Origin: Delphinapterus leucas | Taxonomy: Eukaryota > Chordata > Mammalia > Artiodactyla > Monodontidae | NCBI RefSeq assembly: GCF_002288925.2 | Contig: NW_022098093.1 | Span: 253,266 to 317,265 of the forward strand | DNA length: 64,000 nucleotides | Direction: 5' to 3' | Part shown: in pieces, positions 1 through 10,972 of the stretch | How the letters are laid out: every line of letters begins with the position of its first letter | Position numbering within the stretch: the first letter of the stretch is position 1 | Notes under the pieces: model-generated | The model's database searches: none | What the model was told of the DNA's origin: nothing | What the model saw: only the letters and a program-made list of their open reading frames with translations | Program-made: the position numbers and the translations under genes

Positions 1-237
1 AGATTAGGTTCTATAGTAGAAACAGAGACATTCTTCTCTTTCTATGTTTAGTCAGATGGTGACACATATTTTATTATCTGCATGTACTTTGGCAGAAACC
101 ACTTCTCTTTCATCAACTACTTTGGATCATTTACTTACAAGACTGACAAAGGGGAGATATATTTGAACAAACATCTGTGAATATGTTTCTGTGTATGTGC
201 ATTTAACTGCACAGCATTTTCTGAATTACCTATTTTT
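1..237. other. No feature recognised
   Basis: AT-rich unique-looking DNA at the window edge. I see no repeat signature, RNA gene or supported coding frame. Both strands are broken by frequent stops. Confidence 0.5.
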
Positions 238-550
238 TTAATTTTTTTAAGATGTTGGGGGTAGGAGTTTATTAATTTATTTATTTTTGCTGTGCTGGGT
301 CTTCGTTTCTGTGCGAGGGCTTTCTCTAGTTGTGGCAAGCGGGGGCCATTCTTCATCGCAGTGCACGGGCCTCTCACTATCGCCACCTCTCTTGTTGCGG
401 AGCACTGGCTCCAGATGCGCAGGCTCAGTGGTTGTGGCTCATGGGCCTAGTTGCTCCGCGGCATGTGGGATCCTCCCAGACCAGGGCTCGAACCCGTGTC
501 CCCTGCATTAGCAGGCAGATTCTCAACCACTGTGCCACCAGGGAAGCCCA
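238..550 (-). mobile_element. CHR-type SINE, long form
   Basis: This is a tRNA-derived SINE read on the minus strand, with its head (complement of GGGAAGCCC) at 541-549 and its A/T-rich tail near 238-290. It keeps the extended body lost from the short copies, including the complements of the 'agtagcccctg'-type and 'gacccagcacagc'-type segments. Imperfect target-site duplications are visible as TACCTATTTTT (227-237) and TACTATTTTT (553-562). The divergence from the short copies suggests an older insertion. Short open frames across it are coincidental. Confidence 0.88.
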
Positions 551-562
551 CATACTATTTTT

Positions 563-2079
563 GGTTATCCGTGCTTCTGTAGTCTTCCATCAGCATAGAT
601 AATCAAATGTGTTCAGTTAACAAACATGAATGTCTGGAAGGCATTAATAAAGCTTGCAAAATGCATTAGTACGTATTATTTTTATGCTGAATGGAATTAA
701 CTAGAAAGATTAGTGTACATGTTAAAGAAATACGGAGCAATTTCATTACAGCTCCCTGTGGTTACAACGTTTTATATGAACAATAACAAAATCTTAGGTG
801 AAACATGATTATAATTTTTTATTGCAGTAAATAGTCCATCTGATGGCTGTTACTTGAATTAATAAAATTCAAAAATCTGTATTTTATTATAATGAAGATT
901 CATTCACATAATTACTTATCTGCATAAACTTTAGATTCAATATAGGAAACAGGCAATTCAAGTGCTATCACTAATAAGAAAAAAAGTTTTAAAAATTAAA
1001 CCTTTGATTCTAGCTTGATTTTATCCCTTTGCATCCAATTTTATAAACTAATATATTATGCACATTTTGGAAATTTTATGGCTTTTTATTTTTAAAAATA
1101 ACCTAAATGCCACATTAACAATTTTTAAAAACCCAACTCAATTATAGATGCGTAAGTTCATTTCGGGATATATATATTATGAGTTGGGAAATGTCATCAC
1201 ATCCTTCATCTTCACATTTTTTATGGCTTCCCGTGGTGAACACCTGTGGCTTGTTGGCAGTGAGTTTGCTTCTCAGGACTATTAAGCACTCTATATTTTT
1301 AGAGTGGATCAACTCAGAGTTATTTAACACAGGTGTTTCTATAATTATGATACATTGGGAAATCTATAGTGCTCAATAGCTTTCAGGTTCCCACTTCTAC
1401 CAGGGTGATAAAATCCTCTGTCCCTTATGCAGTGCAGCTTCACTGACATATTAATAGAAAGTTAAACATAAGTTTGCTTAATTGACTTTTAATAAACTAG
1501 GCAGATACTTCCTTTTAAACATTTGACATTTAGTAACACATAGAATAGTTTTTGCAAGTGGATTATTTTCATAAGGCAGGCCAAGTTACCTCAAATATCT
1601 TAAAGAAATATCAGATATTATATTTAAAGACTATACTGATCATATATTTACATTAATAGAATTTTTGGAGCCCATTTATTTTATGCACTATTGCATGTAC
1701 TTTGCCTTGGAATACATTTATATATCTGGCATACCCACTTAATTTTTACATTCCAAAATATAAAAGAAATACTTTAATATTATATGTTGTGGAAAATATA
1801 ATATGCACATGTGTGGGCTTAATTTTAAGGCAGAGCATACATAGAGAGCAGTTATCTTCAGACAAATAAAATTATCAATCCTAGCCAATCTCCTCCATCT
1901 GATTTTAGATATCTCAAAACTTTGCTTTAAAGCCATTAGTACTGCAGTATGGTCTACACTGACTTTTAGATTCTTAGCAATAGAAACACTTGAATGTGAC
2001 ACCACCAAAGGTAAATATCTTTCTCAAAGAAACATGAATTTATAGGGAACTCATTTGGTTTAGTAGTACCCTAATGTCA
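563..2079. other. Unique AT-rich DNA, no gene seen
   Basis: No repeat family, RNA gene or plausible exon is recognised. The open frames here are about 60-90 codons, as expected by chance in AT-rich DNA, and lack recognisable domains or flanking splice signals. Confidence 0.5.
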
Positions 2080-2490
2080 CCTTCACTTTCATATTCAGTA
2101 CTTCCCCTCGTCCCATCCCCTCTGAAGTGGAGGTGAGGGGCTTGTTCAAATTAATTACCAACACTAATAACAAGGGAGAGGAGGGGAGAACTGTGGCCTC
2201 AGCAACCTTGGTGTATGCATGAATTGACTCCGTGGTGGAGCCGCCGCTGGGGCTTTGGACTCTGTTTCATTCAGGTTTGCATGCCTTTGCCTAAATAAGT
2301 CACGGGATAAATAGCAAGCACCTAATCAATATTGCCAAGTACGTGTCTGGGTAAATGGTAGCTGAAGAGAGAGTCCTCAGCCCTCCTGAGATTCTCAGAC
2401 CCTTCTGTCTTTACAAACGTTTCCAGAACATCATGGTGATTCCTTCTGCTACTATCGCTGCTGACAACTCTATCTGCACTAACAGATAAG
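2080..2490. promoter_or_regulatory. Candidate conserved noncoding element (motif cluster)
   Basis: This is a patch of more balanced base composition inside AT-rich unique DNA, with no repeat signature and no long open frame. It contains several strings that resemble developmental transcription-factor sites: AAATTAATTA (homeodomain type, about 2147), TTTGCATG (POU type, about 2276), AATCAATATT (ONECUT/CUX type, about 2324) and ACAGATAAGA (GATA type, about 2482). Such strings occur often by chance. The call rests only on clustering and composition. Confidence 0.2.
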
Positions 2491-3156
2491 AACATCATTC
2501 AGAAAAAAAAACAGCAAAAAGTTACAGTATAGATATTGAACAACAGAAGCACTATAACGTCTTCAACACCTGATGGACAAATAACATAAAACAGAGGAGT
2601 TAACAACCATAAAAAGTAATACTCTAGACCTCATATCCTCCTCTGGGCCTCCCCTCCCCCCAAAATTCAGTTTGATGAATAGTGTTTTTATAGTTCTAAT
2701 AATGTAATAGCAAGTTTTGATTTTCCTGCATTCGTAGGCTAACATGAGTCTGCAAAGACAACACCATTTATTTTGACATATAATTTTACTTTATTTTTTG
2801 GTATGTCTTTCTACCATGACGTTGGATGACATTTAACTTTATAAATAAGGTTTAGTTTAAATTTTCCAGAAAAACTGTGTGAATGAACTAAAATAAATAA
2901 AAAGGCAGATTCTCTTCTCAGCTTTACTGAGGAACACGATAAGCACCAGAGACCAAACAGAAAAAGTGAGACTTCTCTCCTTACTCACAATAGTTGTTTC
3001 ATTCTCTTGCTGGAAATGTCCTCATCTCTAGCATCTTTTATGTCTTTGCCTATCAAAATGGACTTCAGTAAAGAAGTATCTATCAGCTCTTTATACTTTC
3101 AAGTGATTGAAGGTGGAAAATATCACTCCCAAGGAACTACATGCTAACTCACCTTT
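2491..3156. other. Unique AT-rich DNA, no gene seen
   Basis: Nothing recognisable beyond short A-rich runs. No coding, RNA or repeat signal is supported. Confidence 0.45.
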
Positions 3157-3166
3157 AAAAAATGCA

Positions 3167-3290
3167 AGAGGGAAGAGATATGGGAACATATGTATATGTA
3201 TAACTGATTCACTTTGTTATAAAGCAGAAACTAACAAACCATTGTAAAGCAATTATACTCCAATAAAGATGTAAAAAAAAAAGAAAAAAG
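3167..3290 (+). mobile_element. L1 3'-end fragment, heavily 5'-truncated
   Basis: Only the last ~100 bases of an artiodactyl-type L1 3' UTR are present, ending in the hallmark CTCCAATAAAGATGT string and an A-rich tail. The motifs ATATGTATATGTATAACTGA and GTTATAAAGCAGAAAC are shared with the other L1 ends in this window. Target-site duplications AAAAATGCAA flank it at 3157-3166 and 3291-3300, so this is a complete but extremely short L1 insertion. Confidence 0.88.
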
Positions 3291-3300
3291 AAAAATGCAA

Positions 3301-4770
3301 TAAGCTGTCTTCTATTGATGGGGCTTCGGTTGAGCAATGCTGTGGGAAGGGCGGTTAGTCAAGTGCTTTAAGGGAAGACTTTTCATCAGGAAGTGGAAAA
3401 ACATTGCCCTGGAAAACAGTTTTAAGCATTGAGGCACTAGAGTTCTAATGTCTCTTTGTAAGAAATGTGAAGGCCAGGTATATTCATGTTTTCCTTTTTT
3501 ATCACCCTCTGGCCATTCTACTCCATTGAATGTACCTTCTATTCATTTCAGACTATTATAACTTCCCAAGTGTCACTGCAGACTTGCAAATATTTTTTTT
3601 CTGTTTTCTCTGCTTATAACACAGGTCTCCTGGAGTATCCTGAGTAACTACTGTGCATCTTCAAAATTAAATTTAAATGTTTCTTTCCCTGACTTCATCC
3701 CTTCATTAATTCCTATTTCCCATCAAACTCTTCGCTGATTAATTTTAGTCTTTCAGCACTGTATAAATACCTGCAGTTTACTTCTCATCAATGTTCTTGT
3801 AACTCTTCATTTGCTTCCCAACACATTAAACTTAAAGCCAGGAGCCATATCTTCTTTGCCTTTGTTTCTCAAGGACCATGAAAACAGTATTACTAAAATC
3901 TTTGAAGATATGATAACTATTCTGCAATGTTCTTGTCTTTTGTGTGTTTCTTTACAGTTTGTCAACTTTAATAAAGTATCTTGGATTATTTTAGCTTTTT
4001 CCCTACCGCTTTTTTAAGAAAAACTTTAATGCCTATTTGTTAATGTTTAGATTTAGAATAAGATTTTGTCTCACCTACCAGGAAATGTCTATAACTTCTT
4101 TCTTTATTCTACCTTCTCTGGAAATTTTAATGTGTTCTACCAAAGATGTCTATTAAAATTGAAGTTTAAAATGGACGCAGTTATTTGTATTATTTAGTAA
4201 AATATCCTAATTTGGGTAAATTTGTTTAAATGGCTTCAGTGAAAGCAGAGGTTTTCTGTTTTCTAAATAATCTCCATACTCTAACTTCCTTTGCTTTTAA
4301 TGGTAATTTTTTCTTATCTCCTCATTTCCATTCTAGGACTTTGTAGAATTAATTGTTGCCATCAAATTAACAATGACCATTGTTTTTTGTCTTTAAATAC
4401 TAGGAAATTCATAAAAGGGCATGAACTGGAGGCATGTATGCAAGTGTACTTAAGAATCTATGTGCTGTCAACAAATACATCTGGTCCTTAATCCCTGCTG
4501 TGACAATAAAAGCTGCCTATTCTGCAGAAAGAAATTTAAGTTCAGATGTGAGCTCTTCCACTTTAAAAGAGAAAGAAAAACTTATTTAAGCATCACAGTT
4601 ATACAACAGGAAAAATATATCTTTTCAGCACCATGTAGCAAACACTTATATATCCCCACTCATCCTGTGTCAAAATTTTGTCCCTCTTTCTTAAAGCGAA
4701 ACATAAATATCTAGTACACCTAACCTTCTAAATTATAGCAGTAGCGCCAAATCTTTATCTGTGAGTTCCT
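3301..4770. other. Mostly unique DNA, possible weak L2 similarity
   Basis: No gene is supported. The stretch around 3490-3900 has the pyrimidine-rich, CCCTGACTTCATCCC-like texture of decayed L2 3' sequence, but the match is too weak to call. The remainder looks unique. The open frame at 3811-4017 has no recognisable domain. Confidence 0.3.
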
Positions 4771-4774
4771 GTTC

Positions 4775-4965
4775 ACCAAATATATTTTAAGTGCATGGGT
4801 TATCTTGTTCTCACAACAAACATGTAGTTAGAAATCCCTTTACAGAGAGGTAAATTGAGGTTTAGAAAAGAAAAATAACTTGCTTGAGGTAACACACCTG
4901 GTTAGTGGTAGAGCTAACATTTAAACCCAGATAGCCAACCTCCAAAGTCCCCACTTTTAAACGAA
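4775..4965 (-). repeat. MIR SINE relic
   Basis: The reverse complement of the MIR core is clear: TTTACAGAGAGGTAAATTGA, then AACTTGCTTGAGGTAACACA, then AGAGCTAACATTTAAACCCA. These correspond to the family's 'cctcagtttcctcatctgtaaa', 'gtgaccttgggcaagt' and 'ggttcgaatcc' blocks read backwards. MIR is an ancient mammalian tRNA-derived SINE that no longer moves. Confidence 0.85.
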
Positions 4966-6040
4966 ATACCACACATCCCCTAACACTATATTCGATTGCT
5001 GTTTGATCCTGGACCCACATTTTTACTAGTCTTCATACTATATGTTAATATTTGGACATTAACATCAAATCAAATGCTTTCATATACAGCATTAATGATA
5101 AACTTGATGGTGACCTTAGCAGATTGTTCATAAATAAGATTTGACTGTTAAAATTCCTCAATTGGTGTGTCCTTCCTGACTGATTTAACTGCTGAAACAA
5201 CTAATGCAGCGTTTCTTTTCCTCTCTTAAGATACTATTGAGTGATTTATTGCTAAGCACAGGTTTTTAGTGTGAAAAGTTTTCTGATATATTTGATGAAT
5301 TGGGCCTAGGAAAAAAACACCTCTCTTAAACACCGTTTTCTGAATCAACCGAGTATGATATTAGGTTCAGAGAGAAGTGCTGTCTCCATTGGGACCACAT
5401 ATCTCTTTGATTTGAGTAGTCTTCCTGGCTACCCTGGTCAGGATGAATTATGGTGTGGAAAAGCTTGTATCAGGAGATATAAGCAGTCAGAGAGAGAAGG
5501 ATAAACAGAAAGTCATTTTTAAGCCAAAATGATCCCCATTATTTTGGTTCATTGCTGGATTATGTATTTTCTTGCAATGAAAAAGGAAATTACTTACCTC
5601 CCAAATATACTGTTAATTATAATGTGGGGTCATTAAGAGGTAGAACACAATTTTAGATTTATATGTATAAGTGTGGAGAAGCTGCTGCCCACTTTCACAT
5701 AGCAGTTAATAATACAGACACTATTAGAACTCAAGAATATCAATTCCACATCTGCAGTTTTGGACTGTTTTCCTAACTGTCTCCATCCTTGAACTTTGTC
5801 AAACTGAAGTTCCCTACAATAATATTTAAATTTGATAACTAGGTATTATAAACAGAACAATTGGTAAAATGTTTTTGTTTTAAATGAATTCAGTATTTTC
5901 CCTAAAATATCTTATTCTGAAATATTGAGGGTAAAATAAAAACAGAACAAACAAAAAGTATATAAAATATTCCATTTGTTTGTGATTTTTAATTCTCATG
6001 TCCTAAAGCTTAACATTTAATCAGCAGAATGCTTCATTTA
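4966..6040. other. Unique AT-rich DNA, no gene seen
   Basis: No repeat, RNA gene or exon is recognised in this stretch. Confidence 0.45.
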
Positions 6041-6085
6041 AAATATAAATCTGATCATGTCATTTTTCTTCAAAAGACTACAACA

Positions 6086-7694
6086 TTCATCTGTTGATGG
6101 ACACTTAGGTTGCTTCCATGTCCTGGCTATTGTAAGTAGAGCTGCAATGAACATTTTGGTACATGACTCTTTTTGAATTATGGTTTTCTCAGGGTATATG
6201 CCCAGTAATGGGATTGCTGGGTCGTATGGTAGTTCTATTTGTAGTTTTTCAAGGAACCTCTATACTGTTCTCCATAGTGGCTGTATCAATTTACATTCCC
6301 ACCAACAGTGCAAGAGTGTTCCCTTTTCTCCACACCCTCTCCAGCATTTACTGTTTCTAGATTTTTTGATGATGGCCATTTGGACCAGTGTGAGATGATA
6401 TCTCATTGTAGTTTTGATTTGCATTTCTCTAATGATTAATGATGTTGAGCATTCTTTCATGTGTTTGTTGGCAGTCTGTATATCTTCCTTGGAGAAATGT
6501 CTACTTAGGTCTTCTGCCCATTTTTGGATTGGGTTGTTTGTTTTTTTGTTATTGAGCTGCATGAGCTGCTTGTAAATTTTGGAGATTAATCTTTTGTCAG
6601 TTGCTTCATTTGCAAATATTTTCTCCCATTCTGAGGGTTGTCTTTTGGTCTGGTTTATGGTTTCCTTTGCTGTGCAAAAGCTTTGAAGTTTCATTAGGTC
6701 CCATTTGTTTATTTTTGTTTTTATTTCCATTTCTTTAGGAGGTGGGTCAAAAAGGATCTTGTTGTGATTTATGTCATAGAGTATTCTGCCTATGTTTTCC
6801 TCTAAAGGTTTGATAGTGTCTGGCCTTACATTTAGGTCTTTAATCCATTTTGAGTTTATTTTTGTGTATAGTGTTAGGGAGTGTTCTAATTTCATACTTT
6901 TACATGTACCTGTCCAGTTTTCCCAGCACCACTTATTGAAGAGGCTGTCTTTTCTCCACTGTATATTCTTGCCTCCTTTATGAAAGATAAGGTGACCATA
7001 TATGCGTGGGTTTATCTCTGGGCTTTCTATCCTGTTCCATTGATCTATATTTCTGTTTTTGTGCCAGTACCATACTGTCTTTATTACTGTAGCTTTGTAC
7101 TATAGTCTGAAGTCAGGGAGTCTGATTCCTCCAGCTCCATTTTTCATTCTAAAGATTGCTTGTGGCACATATATACAATGGAATATTACTCAGCCATAAA
7201 AAGAAATGAAATTGAGTTATTTGTAGTGAGGTAGATGGACCTACAGTCTGTCATACAGAGTGAAGTAAGTCAGAAAGAGAAAAACAAATACTGTATGCTA
7301 ACATATATATATGGAATCTAAGGAAAAAAAAAAGGTCATGAAGATCCTAGGGGTAAGATGGGAATAAAGGCACCGACCTACTAGAACATGGACTTGAGGA
7401 TATGGGGAGGGGAAGGGTAAGCTGTGACAAAGTGAAAGAGTGGCATGGACATATATACACTACCAAACATAAAATAGATAGCTAGTGGGAAGCAGCCGCA
7501 TAGCACAGGGAGATCAGCTCGTTGGTTCGTGACCACCTAGAGGGGTTGGATAGGGAGGGTGGGAGGGAGCAAGATGCAAGAGGGAAGAGATATGGGAACA
7601 TATGTATATGTATAACTGATTCACTTTGTTATAAAGCAGAAACTAACACAGCATTGTAAAGCAATTATACTCCAATAAAGATGTTAAAAAAAAA
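6086..7694 (+). mobile_element. L1 insertion with inverted 5' half (twin priming)
   Basis: Bases 7162-7694 are an L1 3' end on the plus strand: the last ORF2 codons ending in a stop at 7319-7321, the 3' UTR, the CTCCAATAAAGATGT end and an A-tail. Bases 6086-7161 are the immediately upstream L1 region in reverse orientation. Target-site duplications AAAAGACTACAACA (6072-6085) and AAAAGACTGCAACA (7695-7708, one mismatch) bracket both parts, so they entered as one event. About 14 bases of L1 are missing at the junction. This is the structure left by twin priming during target-primed reverse transcription. Confidence 0.9.
6260..6895 (-). pseudogene. L1 ORF2 C-terminal fragment (inverted)
   Basis: This 211-codon open frame lies in the inverted part of the twin-primed L1. 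It covers part of the region after the reverse transcriptase domain. Near its end it retains the cysteine/histidine array C-X3-C-X7-H-X4-C (in the [18 protein letters not shown] stretch) typical of the L1 ORF2p C-terminus. It lacks the endonuclease and reverse transcriptase domains and is separated from its original C-terminal end, so it cannot act in retrotransposition. Confidence 0.88.
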
Positions 7695-7800
7695 AAAAGA
7701 CTGCAACAGTTTCCCATTACACTTAGAATAGACTAAAACTAAGATCTTTCTCAAGATGCAAGGGAGAATTTTGGAAATTTTTCGAAGTGCTCTGTTTATC

Positions 7801-8330
7801 CTACTGACTATGACACACTGTATTTGGTAAGGCGAGAGAGCAGGAGTTCTGAAATTCAAAGACAATACCACACAACAAAGAATTGCCCTGCATGTTTCAG
7901 TATTTTTTATTGTCTGGCTTAGACCCAAACACCACTTTAAATGTAAATTACTTTCCCATTCAGAGAAGACAAAAATTATGCAAATCAGGTGAAGTTAGGA
8001 CTGTGTTTTCATCAAAACTTTGCCAAGCAAGCATTGTTCACTTTTTTGAGCAATCAGAAAGCCGTAACCCAAAGTGTCTGTAGTGCTGAGTTGCCAATAC
8101 AGACTACAGGCATAGCTGCAAGGGTCACAGTAATTCTACATATGAGGGCAAGCATCTAGCAGCTTTATTGTGTCATAAAGTATAGTTGTGCCTTTGTATT
8201 GAAATGCATACTTTTATAGGTTACTTTATTTTTATTTTTTCTTCATATTACTGTTAGGATAGTATATTACCTTTAAAAACACTATGCATACATTGGTTAA
8301 ACAATCTATGGTTTTCATTTAAAGATGGTA
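7801..8330. other. Unassigned DNA, no gene seen
   Basis: No recognisable gene. Open frames of 66 to 87 codons overlap on both strands without domain content. Some of this may be further decayed L2. Confidence 0.35.
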
Positions 8331-8349
8331 AAAAAATGTAGAGAAGGAA

Positions 8350-8862
8350 AAAAAAAACTTTTTCCTCCACCCTCCTAGTTTCTCTGGCTGGGGCCCTGTG
8401 AATTAGACTGACAAAAGACAGATTAACAAGAGAAGAAACAAATGGAGTTTACTAGAGTGTGTAGTGTGCATCCTTGCAGGAGAAACTCAGTGATGAGTAA
8501 CTTAAAGGAATGGTTAGAAATTTAGCTTATCTAGAATGTTAACGATAAATGTGTAGAGAAGTGACAGACAAAAGAAAAGACTTTAGGCTTCCAATGTGGC
8601 AAACTGTGGGAAGGCAAACATATGGGGGAAATTAATGGAGTAATGTTTATGCTGGTCCATTTCAGTGCCAACTTTTCCTCTTCATTGTGGTCTTGAAACT
8701 TCCCAGGAGAGGGGATATATGGCAATCCTCATATCTCAAAGGTTTAGTCAGATAAGGGAAACTCTGGGAAAGCTTCTTTTCCCTCTGTTGAACTTCAAAT
8801 GCTTTTAGCTCAAAACAACGGGCATATTTTGGCGTGTCATATTCCAATCCCCTGTTTTATAT
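8350..8862. repeat. LTR-like interspersed repeat, unassigned
   Basis: The stretch has a texture I associate with old LTR elements: 'gaattagactgacaaaagac', 'ctggtccatttcagtgccaa', 'ggtcttgaaacttcccagga' and 'cagataagggaaactctggg'. I cannot name the family or set its orientation securely. No gag, pol or env remnants are next to it. A search against an LTR library would decide this. Confidence 0.35.
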
Positions 8863-8863
8863 A

Positions 8864-8883
8864 TACACACACACACACACACA
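8864..8883. repeat. (AC)n microsatellite
   Basis: About ten AC units, preceded by a short TA run. This is a simple dinucleotide repeat and a probable length polymorphism. Confidence 0.9.
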
Positions 8884-8929
8884 TTTGTCAAAAGCAGAGG
8901 TGCTCAATTCAATACATTCAGGAAGAACT

Positions 8930-9610
8930 GTCTCTCACACCTTCTCTCCCTGGCTGACATTAAGACTTAAACTGCTATCATCTTTATTAGTTACTAAGTT
9001 CCAGCCATATTATTCTCCTTGTATTTTTTTTTCTTTTTTTTTTTTTCTTTTTTTGCGGTACGCGGGCCTCTCACTGTCGTGGCCTCTCCCGTTGTGGAGC
9101 ACAGGCTCCGGACGCACAGGCTCAGCGGCCATGGCTCACGGGCCCAGCTGCTCCGCGGCATGTGGGATCTTCCCGGACCGAGGCACGAACCCGTGTCCTC
9201 TGCATCAGCAGGCAGACGCTCAACCACTGCGCCACCAGGGAAGCCCTCTCCTTATATGTTTTGAACACTCTCCTAATCATGCTCCTACCTCAAGGACTTG
9301 TACTTGTTGTTCCCGCTACCTGGAATGCTGGAGCCTCAAACAGTCACATAGCTATCCCCTCCTTTTCATCAAGGTTTTATTTAAAAGTGACTTTATCTGA
9401 GAGGAGTACTTTGTCAGTTCTAGCGAAAAATAGCAACTCTCTGTCACTACTTATTGTCCTCTCTGCTTCCTATATCCCCATAGCATTTATCACCACTCTA
9501 CAGCATGACATGTAATGGTATGAGCTTCTTGAACTAATTTTTTGTCTCTTTCTTTCTCTTTCTCATTAAATATAAATTTCTTAAAAACCTGTAGAGTTAA
9601 TTTATCTACA
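8930..9610 (+). repeat. L2 LINE 3' region, split by a SINE
   Basis: The plus strand carries the L2 3' UTR pattern: 'ctacctcaaggacttgtact', 'tgttcccgctacctggaatg', 'catagcatttatcaccactc' and 'catgacatgtaatggtatga'. A short CHR SINE splits it at about 9025-9246. L2 is an ancient, inactive LINE. Its 5' boundary is blurred. Confidence 0.75.
9025..9246 (-). mobile_element. CHR-type SINE, short form
   Basis: This is the short, internally deleted CHR SINE on the minus strand. Its poly(T) side is at 9024-9052, then the complement of 'accgcgtacgcggg', and the head complement GGGAAGCCC ends at 9246. Target-site duplications are near-identical: TCTCCTTGTAT (about 9013-9023) and TCTCCTTATAT (9247-9257). 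The insertion lies inside an L2. Overlapping open frames of 77-188 codons are read-through of the SINE and are not genes. Confidence 0.93.
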
Positions 9611-9612
9611 AT

Positions 9613-9651
9613 CATATATATATATGTATACACACACACACACACACACAT
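9613..9651. repeat. Compound (AT)n/(AC)n microsatellite
   Basis: A run of TA units followed by about twelve CA units, at the end of the L2 segment. Confidence 0.9.
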
Positions 9652-10105
9652 TCAACTCTTCCCGTTTCTAAAGGCACAATGCAATGGAAGTGTGAAAGAG
9701 AACAGTGACAAGGAATGCCTGGATTAACATTTCCCAAATGTTTTACATTTAGGGGCAAAACAGATTCACACCTAGTTTAAAGGACAGTCAAAGATCTACT
9801 ATAAATGGGACTCAAAATATCATCTGAGTGAACGCACAATCAGCAAAGTATTTGAAGCACGAATTACAAGGACAGGGAAGCATCTTTGGTAAAGATGCTG
9901 ATAGAGACCTTTTAACGGTTCTACAGAAAAACAAGGTGACATTGGTTTTATTGAAAGGAAAAATATTAGCCTCTAGTATTTTTAAAATGCAGACAAATTA
10001 CAGGTTTAGAGTCAAGAGTCTACTGCATCTCTGCATACTGAATGACTGTTGAGAAATAAGTACTTTCTTGAAATGATATTGAAAAGCACAGTGTAAGCTT
10101 TTGTA
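9652..10105. other. Unique DNA, no gene seen
   Basis: No repeat or gene is recognised. The open frame at 9828-10052 has no domain and no support from composition. Confidence 0.4.
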
Positions 10106-10118
10106 AAGAATATGTGAG

Positions 10119-10462
10119 AGGACTTCCCTAGTGGCACAGTGGTTAGGAATCCGCCTGCGACATGGGTTTGAGCCCTGGTCCGGGAAGATCCCACATGTCA
10201 TGGAGCAACTACTGCCCGTGGGCCACAACTACTGAGCCTGCGCTCTAGAGACCACGAGCCACAACTACAGAAGCCTGTGCGCCTAGAGCCGGTGCTCCAC
10301 AAGAGAAGCCACCACAACAAGCGAAGCCTGCGCACCACAACGAAGAGTAGCCCCTGCTCTCTGCAACTAGAGAAAGCCCACATGCAGCAATGAAGACCCA
10401 ACACAGCCAAAACTAAACTAAATAAATAAATTTATTTATTTTTTAAAGTCTTAAAAAAAAAA
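10119..10462 (+). mobile_element. CHR-type SINE, long form
   Basis: A full-length long-form CHR SINE running from GGACTTCCCTAGTGGCACAG to an A-rich tail at about 10450-10464. The tRNA-like head has recognisable A-box (TGGCACAGTGG) and degenerate B-box (GGTTTGAGCCC) elements. The body includes 'gaagagtagcccctgctctc' and 'gaagacccaacacagcc'. Target-site duplications AAGAATATGTGAGA (10106-10119) and AAGAACATGTGAGA (10463-10476) differ at one base. Confidence 0.93.
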
Positions 10463-10584
10463 AAGAACATGTGAGAAAGATAAAAAGGAGAAGGGTATAA
10501 TTCTTGATCTAAAATGAAGAACCAGGGAAGTGAATATCAAAAATAGCATATACACCAAAGTTAGCTATCAATTGATTATTTTTT

Positions 10585-10912
10585 GGGACTTCCCTGGTGG
10601 CGCAGTGGTTAAGAATCTGCCTGCCAATGCAGGGGACATGGGTTCAAGCCCTGGTCCGGGAAGATCCCACATGCCACAGAGCAACTAAGCCAGTGCACCA
10701 CAACTACTGAGCCTGTGCTCTAGAGCCCATGAGCCACAACTACTGAAGCCCATGCACCTAGACCTGTGCTCTGCAACAAGAGAAGTCACCGCAATGAGAA
10801 GCCTACACACCACAACAAAGAGTAGCCCCCGCTCGCCGCAACTAGAGAAAGCGCGCGCGCAGCAACAAAGACCCAACACAGCCAAAAACAAACAAATAAA
10901 TGTACAAAAGAA
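10585..10912 (+). mobile_element. CHR-type SINE, long form
   Basis: A second long-form copy about 110 bp downstream of the previous one, in the same orientation. It starts GGGACTTCCCTGGTGGCGCA and ends in an AACAAATAAATG-type tail. Its own target-site duplications are ATCAATTGATTATTTT (10567-10582) and ATCAATGGATTATTTT (10913-10928), one mismatch. The distinct duplications show two independent insertions, not a local duplication. Confidence 0.93.
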
Positions 10913-10972
10913 ATCAATGGATTATTTTAACATGTGTAAGCCATACGTGTTAACGGAAATACTCTATGCTAG

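Larger units (their letters stand above)
6041..7800 (+). repeat. L2 LINE relic split by an L1
   Basis: The L2-like text 'atctgatcatgtcatttttc' at about 6048-6067 resumes after the L1 as 'ctgcaacagtttcccattac' with 'acttagaataga' (7701-7733). In the L2 3' region these blocks are adjacent ('aaatcagatcacgtcactcccctgc...ttcccattgcacttagaataaa'). The L1 at 6086-7694 therefore landed inside an old L2. The right boundary is vague because of decay. Confidence 0.6.

Noticed and set aside
8834..9515. Long open frames of 77-188 codons on both strands
   Set aside because: They are translations of a short CHR SINE and flanking L2. The same peptide pieces recur at every SINE in the window.
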